Source of the DNA: Deltaproteobacteria bacterium
GTDB lineage: Bacteria; Desulfobacterota; Binatia; DP-6
Direction of reading: 5' to 3'
Assembly: GCA_005879205.1 (NCBI GenBank)
Contig: VBLD01000101.1
Location: 1-9,024 of the forward strand
Length of the DNA stretch: 9,024 bases
Positions 1-6,801 of the stretch are shown piece after piece (the first letter of the stretch is position 1; the number at the start of each line of letters is the position of its first letter). Position numbers and translations under genes: made by a program. Under the pieces are notes generated by a model. The model searched no databases. It saw nothing but the letters and a program-made list of their open reading frames with translations, and was not told the origin of the DNA.

Positions 1-2
1 AA

Positions 3-644
3 GGCGTGCTCGTCGCCGCGCTCATCGGCACGGCGGAGCATGCCCGCCGCCAGGTCGAGGCCGGCGTCGACATCGTCATCGCGTCGGGCAACGAGGCGGG
101 CGGTCACACCGGCGAGATCGCCACGCTCGTCCTCGTGCCCGAGGTGGTAGACGTCGTTGCTCCGACTCCCGTCCTCGCCGCGGGCGGCATCGGCTGCGGG
201 CGGCAGGTCGCGGCCGCCCTGGCGCTCGGCGCCGACGGCGCCTGGACGGGGTCGATCTGGCTCGCATCCACCGAGAGCGACCTCCATCCCGTCGCGCTCC
301 AGAAGGTCCTGAAGGCGACCTCGCGCGACACGGTCCGTTCCCGTTCGCTCACGGGGAAGCCGGCGCGCCAGCTCCGCACGGCGTGGACGGACGCCTGGGA
401 CGGGCCCGAGTCGCCCGGGACGCTGCCGATGCCCCTCCAGTTCATGGCGACGGCGGAGGCGGTCAGCCGCATCCACCGCTACGCGCACGTCGAGTCGTCG
501 GGCGCGAAGGAGCTGGTCGGGACGCCGGTCGGCGAGATCGTCGGCCGGATGAACTCGGTGCGGCCGGTGCGCGAGATCATGTACGACCTCGTGAACGAAT
601 GCGTCGACACGCTGGCACGCATGGGCGCAATGGTGGAAACATGA
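3..644 (+). CDS. Nitronate monooxygenase-like FMN protein, C-terminal part (5' end outside window)
   Basis: This is a TIM-barrel flavoprotein of the nitronate monooxygenase (2-nitropropane dioxygenase) family, cut by the left window edge. About 213 codons remain, against roughly 320 to 380 residues for the family. Numbering from the GTG at 6, the hallmark GNEAGGHTG lies at residues 28 to 36; its His34 is the family's catalytic base. AAGGIGCGRQVAAALALGAD follows at about 58 to 77, the phosphate-binding loop of the FMN site. The frame is open to the window edge and the family's N-terminal part is missing, so the GTG at 6 is internal. Many homologues encoded inside acyl-CoA operons are called nitronate monooxygenase without proof; it could equally be an enoyl reductase-like enzyme. 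Its stop overlaps the next gene's ATG by 4 bases (ATGA, 641 to 644). Family call firm, substrate unknown. Confidence 0.88.
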   Translation, partial: GVLVAALIGTAEHARRQVEAGVDIVIASGNEAGGHTGEIATLVLVPEVVDVVAPTPVLAAGGIGCGRQVAAALALGADGAWTGSIWLASTESDLHPVALQKVLKATSRDTVRSRSLTGKPARQLRTAWTDAWDGPESPGTLPMPLQFMATAEAVSRIHRYAHVESSGAKELVGTPVGEIVGRMNSVRPVREIMYDLVNECVDTLARMGAMVET

Positions 645-1085
645 CGCAGCCGCTCGAAGCGGGTCGTCACCGAGTTCCCGTACAAGCACTCGACGGGCGA
701 GGTGATCGGGCGCTTCCTCGCCGGACTCAAGGAGGACAAGCGTATCTGGGGGCAGCGGGTCGCCGGTCAGGGCGTGGTCGTGCCGCCCGTCGGCTACTCC
801 GAGACCGACGGGTCGGCGGGCGGAGACTGGGTGGAGGTGAAGCCGACGGGCGTCGTCACGGCGGTTGCCAGGGTGCATCGGCCGATCCCGCACCTCCATC
901 CGTGCGCGGAGCCGTTCGCCTTCGTGCTGGTCAAGCTCGACGGCGCCGACACGGCGCTCGCGCACGTCGTGCGCGACCACCTCGAGCAGCTCCGCATCGG
1001 CTCGCGCGTCGAGGCCGTCTGGGCGCCCGACGCCGAGCGCCACGGCTCGATCCGCGACATCGCCTGTTTCCGGGTGATTTCATGA
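641..1085 (+). CDS. DUF35 OB-fold acyl-CoA-associated protein (copy A), apparent frameshift near the 5' end
   Basis: This is a partner-type OB-fold protein (DUF35, ChsH2/BbsA-like) that normally forms a complex with a thiolase-fold protein. The continuous frame is open from 645 and ends at 1085, but its only start-type codon before the conserved core is GTG 702, which would remove the conserved segment FPYKHSTGEVIGRFLAGLK. A natural ATG at 641 overlaps the upstream stop (ATGA) and reads MTQPLEA, a normal beginning for this family, but in another frame. The two frames join near 655 to 662, so one base too many or two too few sits there. Conserved features in the main frame are a VVVPP segment and the C-terminal RVEAVWAPDAERHGSIRDI. 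No cysteines stand where the family's CxxC zinc ribbon would be. The end of the core matches the next gene, so the two are paralogues. The strictly intact part is 702 to 1085 (127 codons). Confidence 0.78.
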
Positions 1086-1588
1086 GCACGAGCGGCCCGC
1101 CGAAGGAGCCGGTCAAGTACGTCGAGAAGCAGCTCCACCTGCCCTACTGCTACGTCGCGGGCGACTACAAGGTACGGTACCTCGCCGCCCTCAAGGACAA
1201 GACGATCCTCGGCTCCAAGTGCTCCCGGACCGGCAAGGTCTTCGTGCCGCCGATCGTCGCCTCGCCCGAGAGCTTCGCGCCGTGCGACGAGCTCATCCCG
1301 GTGGCCGACCGCGGCGTCGTCACCACCTTCTGCATCGTCAACATCCCGGTGATCGGCCGCTCGATCGAGCTGCCGTACGTGGCGGCGTCGGTGGCGCTCG
1401 ACGGTGCCGACATCTCGATCTACGCGCTCATTCAGGAGTGTGCGCCCGCGGACGTCCGCATGGGCATGCGCGTCGAGGCGGTCTGGAAGCCGGACGGCGA
1501 GCGGCAGGGCAGCCACGAGGACATCATCCACTTCCGGCCGACGGGCGAGCCCGACGCACCGCTGGCCTCGTTCATGCACCGCCTCTGA
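1082..1588 (+). CDS. DUF35 OB-fold protein (copy B), degenerate zinc ribbon
   Basis: This 168-residue protein begins at ATG 1082, overlapping the previous stop by ATGA. It has the usual DUF35 order: an N-terminal helical segment (LPYCYVAGDYKVRYLAALKD, about 20 to 39), a linker where the rubredoxin-like zinc finger normally sits (SKCSRTGKVFVPP, 45 to 57, then FAPCDE, 65 to 70), and an OB-fold with VVTTF, ELPYVAASVALDGAD and MRVEAVWKPDGERQGS. Only one cysteine of each expected CxxC pair is present (Cys47 and Cys68), so metal binding is doubtful. In characterised systems such proteins bind acyl-CoA and pair with a thiolase-fold subunit. The thiolase-like genes directly downstream are the obvious partners. 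It is probably a paralogue of copy A and fills out the N-terminal half that copy A lacks. Confidence 0.88.
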   Translation: MSTSGPPKEPVKYVEKQLHLPYCYVAGDYKVRYLAALKDKTILGSKCSRTGKVFVPPIVASPESFAPCDELIPVADRGVVTTFCIVNIPVIGRSIELPYVAASVALDGADISIYALIQECAPADVRMGMRVEAVWKPDGERQGSHEDIIHFRPTGEPDAPLASFMHRL

Positions 1589-2709
1589 TGCCGAAGCTCC
1601 GCAACGTCGCCGTCGTCGGCTTCGCGCAGGCCCCGATCGTCGCGCGCGACGAGCACCGGATCGCGACCGAGATGCTGTACGAGCAGGTGCGCGCGGCGCT
1701 CGCCCAATGCGGCGTCGAGCGCGAGGCGATCGACTACCAGGCCGCGGGCTCGGCCGACTACCTCGACGGCCGCCCCTTCGGCTTCGTCGCCGCGCTCGAC
1801 GTGATGGGCTCGTGGCCGGCCAAGGCGGACCTGCACCTCGAGATGGACGCGAGCTTCGCGGCGTACTACGCCTGGCTCCGCATCCAGACCGGCGACTCGG
1901 ACACGGCGCTCGTCTGCGGCTACGGGAAGACGTCGGAGGGCGAGCCCGAGCGCGTGCTGAACCTCCAGCTCGATCCGTACTACCAGGCGGCGATCGGCCT
2001 CGATCCCACCTCCACCGCGGCGCTCCAGGCGAGCGCCTGGATGGCGCGCACCGGGGCGACGGACCGGGACCTCGCGGCGCTGGCGGCCCGGCGGCGGGCG
2101 GCGGGCGCGCGGAACCCGGACGCACAGCTCCATGACCCGGCGAGCGCCGAGGACCTCGCGCAGACGCCATGGGCGGTCGAGCCGCTGCGGCGCGGCTACC
2201 TGCCACCCGTCGGCGAGAGCGCGGTCTGTCTCGTCCTCGCGGCCGAGGGGAAGGCCGAGAAGATGTGCGACCGTCCCGCCTGGATCCGCGGCGTCGACCA
2301 GCGCATCGAGCTGCAGACGCTCGGCGGCCGCGACCTCTCGCGCAGCGCCGGCGCGAAGCTCGCGACGGAGCGGGCGCTCGCCATGGCGGGCCTCGCGCGA
2401 GCGGCCGAGGTGGACGTCGTCGAGCTGTGCGCCACGACCCCGGCCGAGGAATGCATCCTCTGCGAGGCGATGGGGCTCGACGCCGCGGGCGCCAGGCCCG
2501 CGATCAATCCCTCCGGCGGGCCGCTCGCCGGCAACCCGCTCATGATGACCGGGCTCATCCGACTCGGCGAGGCGTTCCGGCAGCTCGCCGGGCGTGCCGA
2601 CGGCCACGGTGTCGCGGGGGCCCGCCGGGCGATCGCTCACGGCGCGCAGGGGCACTGTCTCCAGCACAACGTCGTCTGGGTGCTGGGCGACGAGCGGAGG
2701 TGGACGTGA
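1588..2709 (+). CDS. Thiolase-superfamily lipid-transfer-like protein (copy A), catalytic Cys and His replaced
   Basis: The 373-residue protein has the SCP-x/Ltp-type thiolase fold. The start is the ATG in TGATG (1586 to 1590), sharing one base with the DUF35 stop. The N-terminus NVAVVGFAQAPI and the C-terminal INPSGGPLAGNPLMMTG (306 to 322) and AHGAQGH (350 to 356) place it in the superfamily. By eye, the nucleophile loop reads MDASFAAYYA (86 to 95), with Ser89 where thiolases have Cys, and the GHP histidine position is Asn316. A Claisen thiolase mechanism is therefore unlikely. In actinobacterial Ltp2-ChsH2, a thiolase-fold protein without the classical residues performs retro-aldol cleavage with a DUF35 partner; that role is inferred here. 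It is more divergent than copy B, with an unusual Tyr pair (Y93 and Y94) in the former nucleophile helix. It could also be a non-catalytic partner of copy B. Confidence 0.85.
   Translation: MPKLRNVAVVGFAQAPIVARDEHRIATEMLYEQVRAALAQCGVEREAIDYQAAGSADYLDGRPFGFVAALDVMGSWPAKADLHLEMDASFAAYYAWLRIQTGDSDTALVCGYGKTSEGEPERVLNLQLDPYYQAAIGLDPTSTAALQASAWMARTGATDRDLAALAARRRAAGARNPDAQLHDPASAEDLAQTPWAVEPLRRGYLPPVGESAVCLVLAAEGKAEKMCDRPAWIRGVDQRIELQTLGGRDLSRSAGAKLATERALAMAGLARAAEVDVVELCATTPAEECILCEAMGLDAAGARPAINPSGGPLAGNPLMMTGLIRLGEAFRQLAGRADGHGVAGARRAIAHGAQGHCLQHNVVWVLGDERRWT
2696..2700 (+). promoter_or_regulatory. Shine-Dalgarno site for thiolase-like copy B
   Basis: GGAGG lies five bases before a GTG codon at 2706, inside the end of copy A. 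It supports GTG 2706 as the start of copy B, because there is no nearby in-frame ATG and the product from this GTG begins with the typical thiolase strand AAVVGVGQT. Confidence 0.6.
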
Positions 2710-3857
2710 GCCGGCAGGCGGCCGTCGTCGGCGTCGGGCAGACGCAGCACGCCTCGCGGCGCGCCGACGTCAGCATCGCGGGGCTCGTCCGCGAGGCGGT
2801 CGACCGGGCGCTGCTCGATGCGGGGCTCGAGCACCGGGACATCGACGCGGTCGTCGTCGGCAAGGCGCCCGACATGCTCGAGGGCGTCATGCAGCCCGAG
2901 CAGTTCCTCGCCGGGGCGCTCGGCGCGCACCTGAAGCCGCTCATCCGGGTGCACACGGCCGGCTCGGTCGGGGCGTCGACGGCGCTGGCCGCCGTGACGC
3001 ACGTCCGCACCGGGCTCTTCGAGCGCGTCCTCGCCGTCGCCTTCGAGAAGCAGTCCGAGGGCAACGCCATGTGGGCGCTGTCGCCGAACCTGCCCTTCAC
3101 GCAGCCCCTGGTCGCGGGCGCCGGCGGCTACTTCGCGCCCTACGTGCGCGCCTACATGGCGCGGACGAAGTGCCCGCCGCACATCGGCCCCATGACCGCC
3201 GTCAACGCGCGTCAGAATGGCGGGCGGAACGAGTACGCGCACCTCCGCGAACCGATGACCCTCGACGACGTCATGAACTCGCCCGTCCTCTGGGACCCGA
3301 TCCGCTACGGCGAGACGTGCCCGTCGTCCGACGGCGCCTGTGCGCTCGTGATCGCGTCCGAAGAAGCGGCCCTCCGCGGGCCGCGCCGCCCCGCCTGGAT
3401 CCGGTCCGGTGCCTCCTACGCGGAGGCGATGTGGGTCCCGGGTCGCGACCAGGTGAGCCCGCGAGCGGGGAAGATCTGCGCCAAGGCGGTGTACGAGGGG
3501 GCCGGCATCACGAATCCGTGGAAGGAGATCGACACCGCCGAGATCTACGTCCCCTTCGCCTGGTTCGAGGCGATGTGGCTCGAGAACCTGGGCTTCTGCG
3601 ACCCGGGCGAGGGCTGGAAGATCATCGACCGCGGCGAGCAGAGGATGGGGGCGCACCTGCCGATCAACCCGTCGGGGGGCGTGCTGTGCAGCAACCCGAT
3701 CGGCGCCTCCGGCATGCTGCGCCTCGGCGAGGCGGCGCTCCAGGTGATGGGCCGCGCCGGCGCGCATCAGGTCGACGGCGCGAAGACGGCTCTCGGTCAT
3801 GCGTACGGGGGCGGCTCGCAGTACTTCGCGATGTGGATCGTGAGCAATGAGCGCTGA
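2706..3857 (+). CDS. Thiolase-superfamily lipid-transfer-like protein (copy B), candidate acyl-CoA retro-aldolase or acyltransferase
   Basis: This 383-residue protein starts at GTG 2706, which overlaps the preceding stop (GTGA). Thiolase landmarks are the first strand AAVVGVGQTQ, a nucleophile loop VHTAGSVGASTAL (82 to 94), ETCPSSDGACALVIAS (203 to 218), INPSGGVLCSNPIGASG (320 to 336) and GHAYGGGSQYF (364 to 374). By eye, the catalytic Cys position is occupied by Ser87 and the GHP His by Asn330, while the late His365 is present. This SNPIGASG-type subfamily is usually annotated as acetyl-CoA acetyltransferase or lipid-transfer protein. The family's role in steroid side-chain degradation is retro-aldol cleavage together with a DUF35 subunit, and two DUF35 genes lie just upstream. 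Copy A next to it could be its second partner. Family firm; the reaction is inferred. Confidence 0.9.
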   Translation: MSRQAAVVGVGQTQHASRRADVSIAGLVREAVDRALLDAGLEHRDIDAVVVGKAPDMLEGVMQPEQFLAGALGAHLKPLIRVHTAGSVGASTALAAVTHVRTGLFERVLAVAFEKQSEGNAMWALSPNLPFTQPLVAGAGGYFAPYVRAYMARTKCPPHIGPMTAVNARQNGGRNEYAHLREPMTLDDVMNSPVLWDPIRYGETCPSSDGACALVIASEEAALRGPRRPAWIRSGASYAEAMWVPGRDQVSPRAGKICAKAVYEGAGITNPWKEIDTAEIYVPFAWFEAMWLENLGFCDPGEGWKIIDRGEQRMGAHLPINPSGGVLCSNPIGASGMLRLGEAALQVMGRAGAHQVDGAKTALGHAYGGGSQYFAMWIVSNER

Positions 3858-4662
3858 GCCGGCGGTCCTCTACGAGAAGTCCGGCGCGATCGCCGTCGTC
3901 ACGATGAACCGGCCCGCGGTCCGCAACGCGATCAACGCCGAGATGCTCTGCCGTCTCGCCGACGCCTGGCAGGACGTGAACGACGACCCGGCGGTGCGCG
4001 CGGCGATCTTCACCGGCGCGGGCGAGCAGGCGTTCTGCGCCGGCGCCGACCTCGACCGGCTGGTCCGCATGATGCAGGGCCTTCGGCCGGCCGAGGACGA
4101 GTTCGACGAGCGGATCAAGAACGACGTGAGCCTCATCTACAAGGGGCTCATGCGGAGCTACGAGGTGTCGAAGCCGATCATCGCCGCGGTCAAGGGCTAC
4201 TGCGTGGCCGGCGGGATGGAGATGCTGCAGGCGACGGACATCCGCGTCGCGGCCGACGACGCGCGCTTTGCCATCGCCGAGGTGAAGCACGGCCTCTTCC
4301 CGATGGGCGGCTCGACGGCCCGCCTGGCCCGCCAGATTCCCTTCGCCAACGCCATGGAGATCCTGCTGACGGGCGAGCAGTTCTCCGCGGCGGAGGCGCT
4401 GCGCATGGGCGTGGTGAACCGGGTCGTGCCGGCCGCGCGCGTGATGACCGAGGCTCGTCGCTATGCCGAAGTCATCTGCGAGAACGGTCCGCTCGCCGTG
4501 CAGGCCGTCAAGCGCTCGGTGCTCGCCGGCCTCGGGCGGCCGACCGCCGAGGCGCTCGACAAGGAGCTCGAGTTCGGCATCCCGGCCTCGATGTCCGAGG
4601 ACGCCCGCGAAGGGACCAAGGCCTTCAAGGAGAAGCGCAAGCCCGTCTTCAAGGGCCGTTGA
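3847..4662 (+). CDS. Enoyl-CoA hydratase/isomerase (crotonase family)
   Basis: This 271-residue crotonase-fold enzyme probably adds water across an alpha,beta-unsaturated acyl-CoA in the cytoplasm. Its ATG lies 11 bases inside the preceding gene. The oxyanion-hole segments are AFCAGADL (62 to 69) and GYCVAGGMEML (117 to 127). Aligned by eye with rat mitochondrial hydratase, both catalytic glutamates are kept: Glu125 (Glu144 in rat) and Glu145 (Glu164), with the same 20-residue spacing. That makes true hydratase activity more likely than a pure isomerase or dehalogenase role. The C-terminal EGTKAFKEKRKPVFKGR tail is the usual CoA-binding end. In this operon it would act after the acyl-CoA dehydrogenase and supply the 3-hydroxyacyl-CoA cleaved by the thiolase-like/DUF35 proteins. 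Its natural substrate chain is unknown. Confidence 0.94.
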   Translation: MSAEPAVLYEKSGAIAVVTMNRPAVRNAINAEMLCRLADAWQDVNDDPAVRAAIFTGAGEQAFCAGADLDRLVRMMQGLRPAEDEFDERIKNDVSLIYKGLMRSYEVSKPIIAAVKGYCVAGGMEMLQATDIRVAADDARFAIAEVKHGLFPMGGSTARLARQIPFANAMEILLTGEQFSAAEALRMGVVNRVVPAARVMTEARRYAEVICENGPLAVQAVKRSVLAGLGRPTAEALDKELEFGIPASMSEDAREGTKAFKEKRKPVFKGR

Positions 4663-4667
4663 GGAGG
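4662..4667 (+). promoter_or_regulatory. Strong Shine-Dalgarno site for the cupin gene
   Basis: AGGAGG begins on the last base of the hydratase stop codon and ends eight bases before ATG 4676. It is the best ribosome-binding match in the window. It sits at one of only two junctions where adjacent genes do not overlap, suggesting the cupin is translated independently. Confidence 0.7.
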
Positions 4668-4675
4668 TCTGGGGC

Positions 4676-5134
4676 ATGGCAACACCCCCCGCGCTCGATC
4701 CCGCGACCGTCGCCGAGCGCACCGGCTCGGCGTACCCCGAGCCGCTCCGCGCCCCGTGCGTGGCGCGCGGCAAGAAGGCGCTCGGCAGCGAGCTCGGCCT
4801 CACCCGGTTCGGCGTCAACCTGACGCGTCTCGAGCCGGGTGCCTGGTCCGCGCAGCGCCACTGGCACACGCGGCAGGACGAGTTCGTCTACGTCGTCGAG
4901 GGAGAGCTCGTGCTCGTCACCGACGCGGGCGAGCAGACGCTCCACGCGGGGATGGCGGCCGGCTTCCCGGCCGGCAAGGCGGACGGCCATCATCTGATCA
5001 ACCGCTCCGCCGCGCCTGCGGTCTACCTGGAGGTCGGTGACCGGACGGCCGGCGACGAGGTGCACTACCCGGACGTCGATCTGTTCGTCGCCTCGGACTT
5101 CAGCTTCCACCACAAGAGCGGCGAGCCGTACTGA
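4676..5134 (+). CDS. Small single-domain cupin protein, function unknown
   Basis: A 152-residue protein with one double-stranded beta-helix. Cupin motif 1 is HWHTRQDEFVYVVEGE (62 to 77), giving likely metal ligands His62, His64 and Glu69. Motif 2 is PAGKADGHHLIN (98 to 109), with His105 as the probable fourth ligand in PxG...HxxxN. All four ligands are present, so it should bind a divalent metal (Fe, Mn, Ni or Zn). The C-terminus FSFHHKSGEPY is typical of cupins annotated only as cupin domain-containing. No DNA-binding domain is attached, so it is not a cupin regulator of the HTH type. It lies between the hydratase and the acyl-CoA synthetase and is probably co-transcribed. It may be an isomerase, a dioxygenase-like enzyme or a sensor; nothing in the sequence decides between these. 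Confidence 0.9.
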   Translation: MATPPALDPATVAERTGSAYPEPLRAPCVARGKKALGSELGLTRFGVNLTRLEPGAWSAQRHWHTRQDEFVYVVEGELVLVTDAGEQTLHAGMAAGFPAGKADGHHLINRSAAPAVYLEVGDRTAGDEVHYPDVDLFVASDFSFHHKSGEPY

Positions 5135-6801
5135 TGCTGGTCAACCTCGCCGTCATCCAGGAGCTGATCGCCGCGCACATTCCCGACCGCCAGGCGCTCG
5201 CGTGGCGGGACCGTACCTTCACGTACGCCGACCTGACGGCCCGCACGCGACGGCTGGGCCGCGCCCTCCTGCGCCTCGGGCTCGGCTGCCGCCGCGAGCG
5301 GCGCGCGCTCGAGCCGTGGGAGTCCGGCCACGATCACGTCGCGGTATACTGCCACAACGGCAACGAGTGGATCGAGGCGATGTACGGGGCATGGAAGGCG
5401 CGCGCCGCCTTTGTCAACGTCAATTACCGTTACGTCGCCGACGAGCTGCGCTACGTGCTCGAGACCAGTGCGGCGCGCGCGATCATCTACCATGCCACGT
5501 TCGCCCCGCTGCTGGCCGCGGTACGACGCGAGCTTCCGGCGCTGCGCCACTTCGTCCAGGTGCGCGACGATTCCGGGCATGCGCTCCTCCCGGACGCCGT
5601 CGACTACGAGGAGTGGCTGGCGGCCGAGCCACCCGACCCGATCGACCTCCCCTACTCCGCCGACGACCTCTACGTGCTCTTCACCGGCGGCACCACCGGC
5701 ATGCCGAAGGGCGTCCTCTGGCGGCACGAGGACGTCTTCTTCAACGGGCTCGGCGGCCACGTCCCCGGCTTCGAGCGGCTCGACAGCGAGGCGAAGCTCC
5801 TCGGCCACCTCGACGCGGGGCTCGGCGGCCGCTTCCTGGTCCTGCCCCCGTTCATGCACGGCGCCGGCCAGTGGGCCACGTTCAACACCTTTCACCGCGG
5901 TGGCACGGTGATCCTGCCCGACGAGGTCCGGCGATTCGACGCGCACGCGACGTGGCGAACGATCGAGCGCCAGCGCGTCGACCAGATGTCGCTCGTCGGC
6001 GACGCGTTCGCGCGGCCGCTGCTCGCCGCGCTCCGCGAGGGAGCGTACGACAGCTCATCCGTCCGCGTGATCTCGAGCACGGCGGCCGTGCTCTCGCCGG
6101 CCGTCAAGCGCGAGCTCGCCTCCCTCCTGCCCGACGGCACGATGTTCATCGAGAGCATCGGCGCGACCGAGGCGGGGCTCCAGGCCATGAGCTGGGACGC
6201 CGCGTCGGGACCGGGCGGCCACTCGGCCTACCAGCTGCGCGACAACTCGGTCCTCCTCTCCGACGACCGGCGCCGCGCGCTGGAGCCCGGCTCCGACGAG
6301 GTGGGCTGGCTCGCCACGCGCGGCCACCTGCCCCTCGGCTATCTCGGCGACCCCGAGCGCACCCGCCGGACCTTCCCGGTGATCGACGGCGTGCGCTACT
6401 GCATCGGCGGCGACCGCGCGCGCTGGGCCGAGGACGGCAGGATGCTCTTCCTCGGGCGTGACTCCGCCTGCATCAACACGGGCGGCGAGAAGGTCTATGC
6501 CGAGGAGGTGGAGCGCGTCGTCAAGGGCCATCCCTCGGTGGAAGACGCTCTCGTCGTCGGCGTGCGCGACCCCCGCTGGGGGCAGCGGGTCACGGCCGTG
6601 ATGTCCGTTCGCGACGGGGGCACGGCAGTCACCGTCGATGAGCTTCGCGCGCACTGCGCGCCCCACCTCGCCGACTACAAGATCCCTCGCGCCGTCGTGG
6701 TGACGGCGGAGATCGTGCGCAGCCCGAGCGGCAAGCCAGACTACGCCTGGGCCAAGGCGTTCGCGGAGGAATCGTCATGCCAGACGCCTATCCGGAGCTG
6801 A
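5134..6801 (+). CDS. AMP-forming acyl-CoA synthetase (ANL superfamily)
   Basis: This 555-residue enzyme probably activates a carboxylic acid to its CoA thioester through an acyl-adenylate. The ATG in TGATG (5132 to 5136) shares one base with the cupin stop. ANL motifs appear in order: the phosphate-binding loop FTGGTTGMPKG (183 to 193), SIGATEAG (341 to 348), GDR (426 to 428), GRDSACINTGGEKVYAEEVE (441 to 460) and SPSGKPDY (530 to 537), with Lys534 as the catalytic A10 lysine. All key residues are present, so the enzyme should be active. The N-terminal segment between about 50 and 70 (CRRERRALEPWESGHDHVA) is a longer loop also seen in a subfamily of environmental and mycobacterial acyl-CoA synthetases. 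Its last 25 bases overlap the dehydrogenase gene. As the only acid-activating enzyme here, it is the probable entry step; its substrate cannot be inferred. Confidence 0.95.
   Translation: MLVNLAVIQELIAAHIPDRQALAWRDRTFTYADLTARTRRLGRALLRLGLGCRRERRALEPWESGHDHVAVYCHNGNEWIEAMYGAWKARAAFVNVNYRYVADELRYVLETSAARAIIYHATFAPLLAAVRRELPALRHFVQVRDDSGHALLPDAVDYEEWLAAEPPDPIDLPYSADDLYVLFTGGTTGMPKGVLWRHEDVFFNGLGGHVPGFERLDSEAKLLGHLDAGLGGRFLVLPPFMHGAGQWATFNTFHRGGTVILPDEVRRFDAHATWRTIERQRVDQMSLVGDAFARPLLAALREGAYDSSSVRVISSTAAVLSPAVKRELASLLPDGTMFIESIGATEAGLQAMSWDAASGPGGHSAYQLRDNSVLLSDDRRRALEPGSDEVGWLATRGHLPLGYLGDPERTRRTFPVIDGVRYCIGGDRARWAEDGRMLFLGRDSACINTGGEKVYAEEVERVVKGHPSVEDALVVGVRDPRWGQRVTAVMSVRDGGTAVTVDELRAHCAPHLADYKIPRAVVVTAEIVRSPSGKPDYAWAKAFAEESSCQTPIRS
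6765..6770 (+). promoter_or_regulatory. Shine-Dalgarno site for the acyl-CoA dehydrogenase
   Basis: GGAGGA lies six bases before ATG 6777, inside the end of the acyl-CoA synthetase gene. It supports this upstream start and the resulting 25-base overlap between the two genes. Confidence 0.6.

Noticed and set aside
6..8. GTG at 6 as the true start of the first gene
   Set aside because: The frame is open to the window edge and the family's N-terminal barrel part is missing, so the gene begins outside the window.
383..1081. Upstream part of the open frame that ends at 1588 as one large gene
   Set aside because: The 5' half is out of frame with the nitronate monooxygenase-like and first DUF35 genes and reads as Arg-rich noise. 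Recognisable DUF35 sequence begins only at ATG 1082.
794..2206. Long minus-strand open frame (about 470 codons) opposite the DUF35 and thiolase genes
   Set aside because: It is rich in Arg, Ala, Pro and Gly with low-complexity runs, matches no recognisable family, and lies opposite well-conserved genes. It is a product of high G+C.
1588..3857. Ordinary acetyl-CoA acetyltransferase pair
   Set aside because: The fold is right, but the nucleophile Cys and the GHP His are not seen in either protein, so a normal Claisen thiolase reaction is not supported.
4663..4675. Possible terminator or promoter between the hydratase and cupin genes
   Set aside because: The gap is only 13 bases, has no stem-loop with a T-run and is filled by the ribosome-binding site. 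No convincing promoter or terminator was seen anywhere in the window.
3664..4869. Minus-strand open frame of about 400 codons over the hydratase
   Set aside because: It overlaps three clear plus-strand genes and has no recognisable motifs. The composition of the third codon positions explains it.
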